A stretch of 64,000 nucleotides of DNA. Origin: Ianthella basta (Eukaryota > Porifera > Demospongiae > Verongiida > Ianthellidae). The stretch spans positions 7,281,767 to 7,345,766 of the forward strand of contig OZ025878.1 of the NCBI GenBank assembly GCA_964019415.1, in the 5' to 3' direction. The position numbers were made by a program, and so were the translations under genes. Positions 59,771-64,000 of this stretch are shown piece after piece (positions within the stretch are counted from its first letter, which is position 1; every line of letters begins with the position of its first letter). The notes beneath the pieces are model-generated. The model saw only the letters and a list, made by a program, of their open reading frames with translations. It made no database searches and was not told where the DNA came from.

Positions 59771-60112
59771 ATACAGTGGATCCTCCTTATGAAGGACACC
59801 TCTCTAATGAGGACAGCGCCTACTGTCCCAGCTACATAGAGATGTGTACAAAACTACCTCTGAAATAAGGACACCTCTTTAATGAGGACAGTGCCTACTG
59901 TCCCAGCTACATAGAGATATGTACAAAACTACCTCTGAAATAAGGACACCTCTCTAATGAGGACAGTGCCTACTGTCCCAGCTACATAGAGATGTGTACA
60001 AAACTACCTCTGAAATAAGGACACCTCTCTAATGAGGACAGTGCCTACTGTCCCAGCTACACAGAGATGTGTACAAAACTACCTCTGAAATAAGGACACC
60101 TCTTTACACTAT
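59771..60112. repeat. 75-bp tandem repeat, array 1 (~4 units)
   Basis: Units contain aggacacctctctaatg, the hairpin word gacagtgcctactgtc and tacatagagatgtgtac. The array opens with tacagtggatcctcc, an end shared with other local repeats. It is part of the duplicated UMP synthase intron. Confidence 0.9.
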
Positions 60113-60556
60113 AGCTAGTATGTTCGAAACTCACATTTTGCATTTTGTATATACTCCTCTGTAATGAGATTAGCCTTGGAGCTCTCTACACCTCCTGCAG
60201 CATCCCTTCCACACACAATTCTTAGAAGTGCCACAAACACTATTATCTACCTATATTCATTGCCTGGGTTTATCTCTGCACAGTTCCTAGAAACACCACA
60301 GCTATGAATTTTATTAATATTCCAGCTATTGATTACCTGAGCAACTGCACCAATTAACACCAGTACAGATACACACGACTAGTGATACTCCTGTCATGTA
60401 CATTGCTACTGTGATCTGTCCAGTACTGCTCCAAATCCAGCCGTCTTGTACTTCACAGCCACATCCACCACATCTGTGGCCTGCACAGTACACAGTAGTA
60501 CATGGTGAGATTGCTGTATGCAAAATATAGGAGATAGTATTGTGTGCAATGTGGTG

Positions 60557-60647
<91 letters not shown>

Positions 60648-61021
60648 TATTTTGACACGAGGAAGCTCCATTACACAAGTCAATTGGCCCACTCACTGAA
60701 GTTAAACCTCATCATTGGCTGCATTAGCAGACTACAACAAAGATCATTCTGATAGTCCCCCAGACCCATGTGACTATACACATGGGGGCTAAATGAACTT
60801 ACCCAGACACCATCCTGAGGGACAGTGGCATGCAGAGAGAAGATCAGCAAGATTTGTGGACAGCAATGCACGATAAGAACTGCTGGAGATACTACTCCCA
60901 AATTAAACTGAATTGATATGTATGTATGTACCCATATGACACCTTTCACAGGTAACATGTGTTTAGGTGGCAGCGGTGCTGGGTAGGGATGCATGACCAC
61001 AGGAGAAACTCCCCAACTCAC
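60113..61021. other. Remnant UMP synthase exon and (GT)n; no intact gene
   Basis: 60124-60190 is a decayed copy of the end of the 62100-62320 exon. 60556-60647 is a (GT)n tract. The remainder is spacer between the two exon sets. The expected final ~25 codons of UMP synthase could not be located here. Confidence 0.5.

Positions 61022-64000
<2,979 letters not shown>

Overview
The window looks like nuclear DNA of an animal, most probably a sponge. It is AT-rich, full of TAGC/TGCATGC-type words and short inverted-repeat elements. It carries single-exon genes between dense repeats and one gene with animal-style introns, UMP synthase. The sponge call is an inference from sequence style and was not tested by search.

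Layout. Almost the whole window to about 57 kb is a tandem segmental duplication with a basic unit of about 19.8 kb. Each unit carries, on the minus strand, a cytosolic trypsin-like serine peptidase (copies at 22234-23613 and 42044-43408, diverged third copy at 57688-59043) and a multi-pass membrane protein (partial copy at 1-311, full copies at 29594-31114 and 49343-50866). Between them lie foldback repeats, a 57-bp minisatellite array, a (GT)n tract and a plus-strand coiled-coil exon, which looks intact only in the last copy (candidate gene 55562-56859). To the right of the array lies the 3' part of UMP synthase (61022-64000, minus strand), with a second copy of two of its exons at 59439-59728.

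Mobile DNA marks the differences between units. Unit 1 carries an 11.6-kb Helitron-like insertion (10390-21980): 5' TC, 3' hairpin plus CTAG, and A|T target. The matching empty site is present in unit 2 at 41790/41791. Its body is a nested palindromic array with no recognisable Rep/helicase gene. Unit 2 carries a 1.2-kb insertion of 3.3 tandem 369-bp repeats (33841-35046). Each full repeat holds a complete type I hammerhead self-cleaving ribozyme, the signature of an animal retrozyme.

Possible system. The paired peptidase and membrane-protein paralogues are almost identical between units, except in restricted segments: the peptidase catalytic region and the membrane protein's extracellular N-terminus. 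That pattern is expected of fast-evolving recognition or defence genes, or of patchy gene conversion. An assembly artefact (two haplotypes joined in tandem) must be excluded first.
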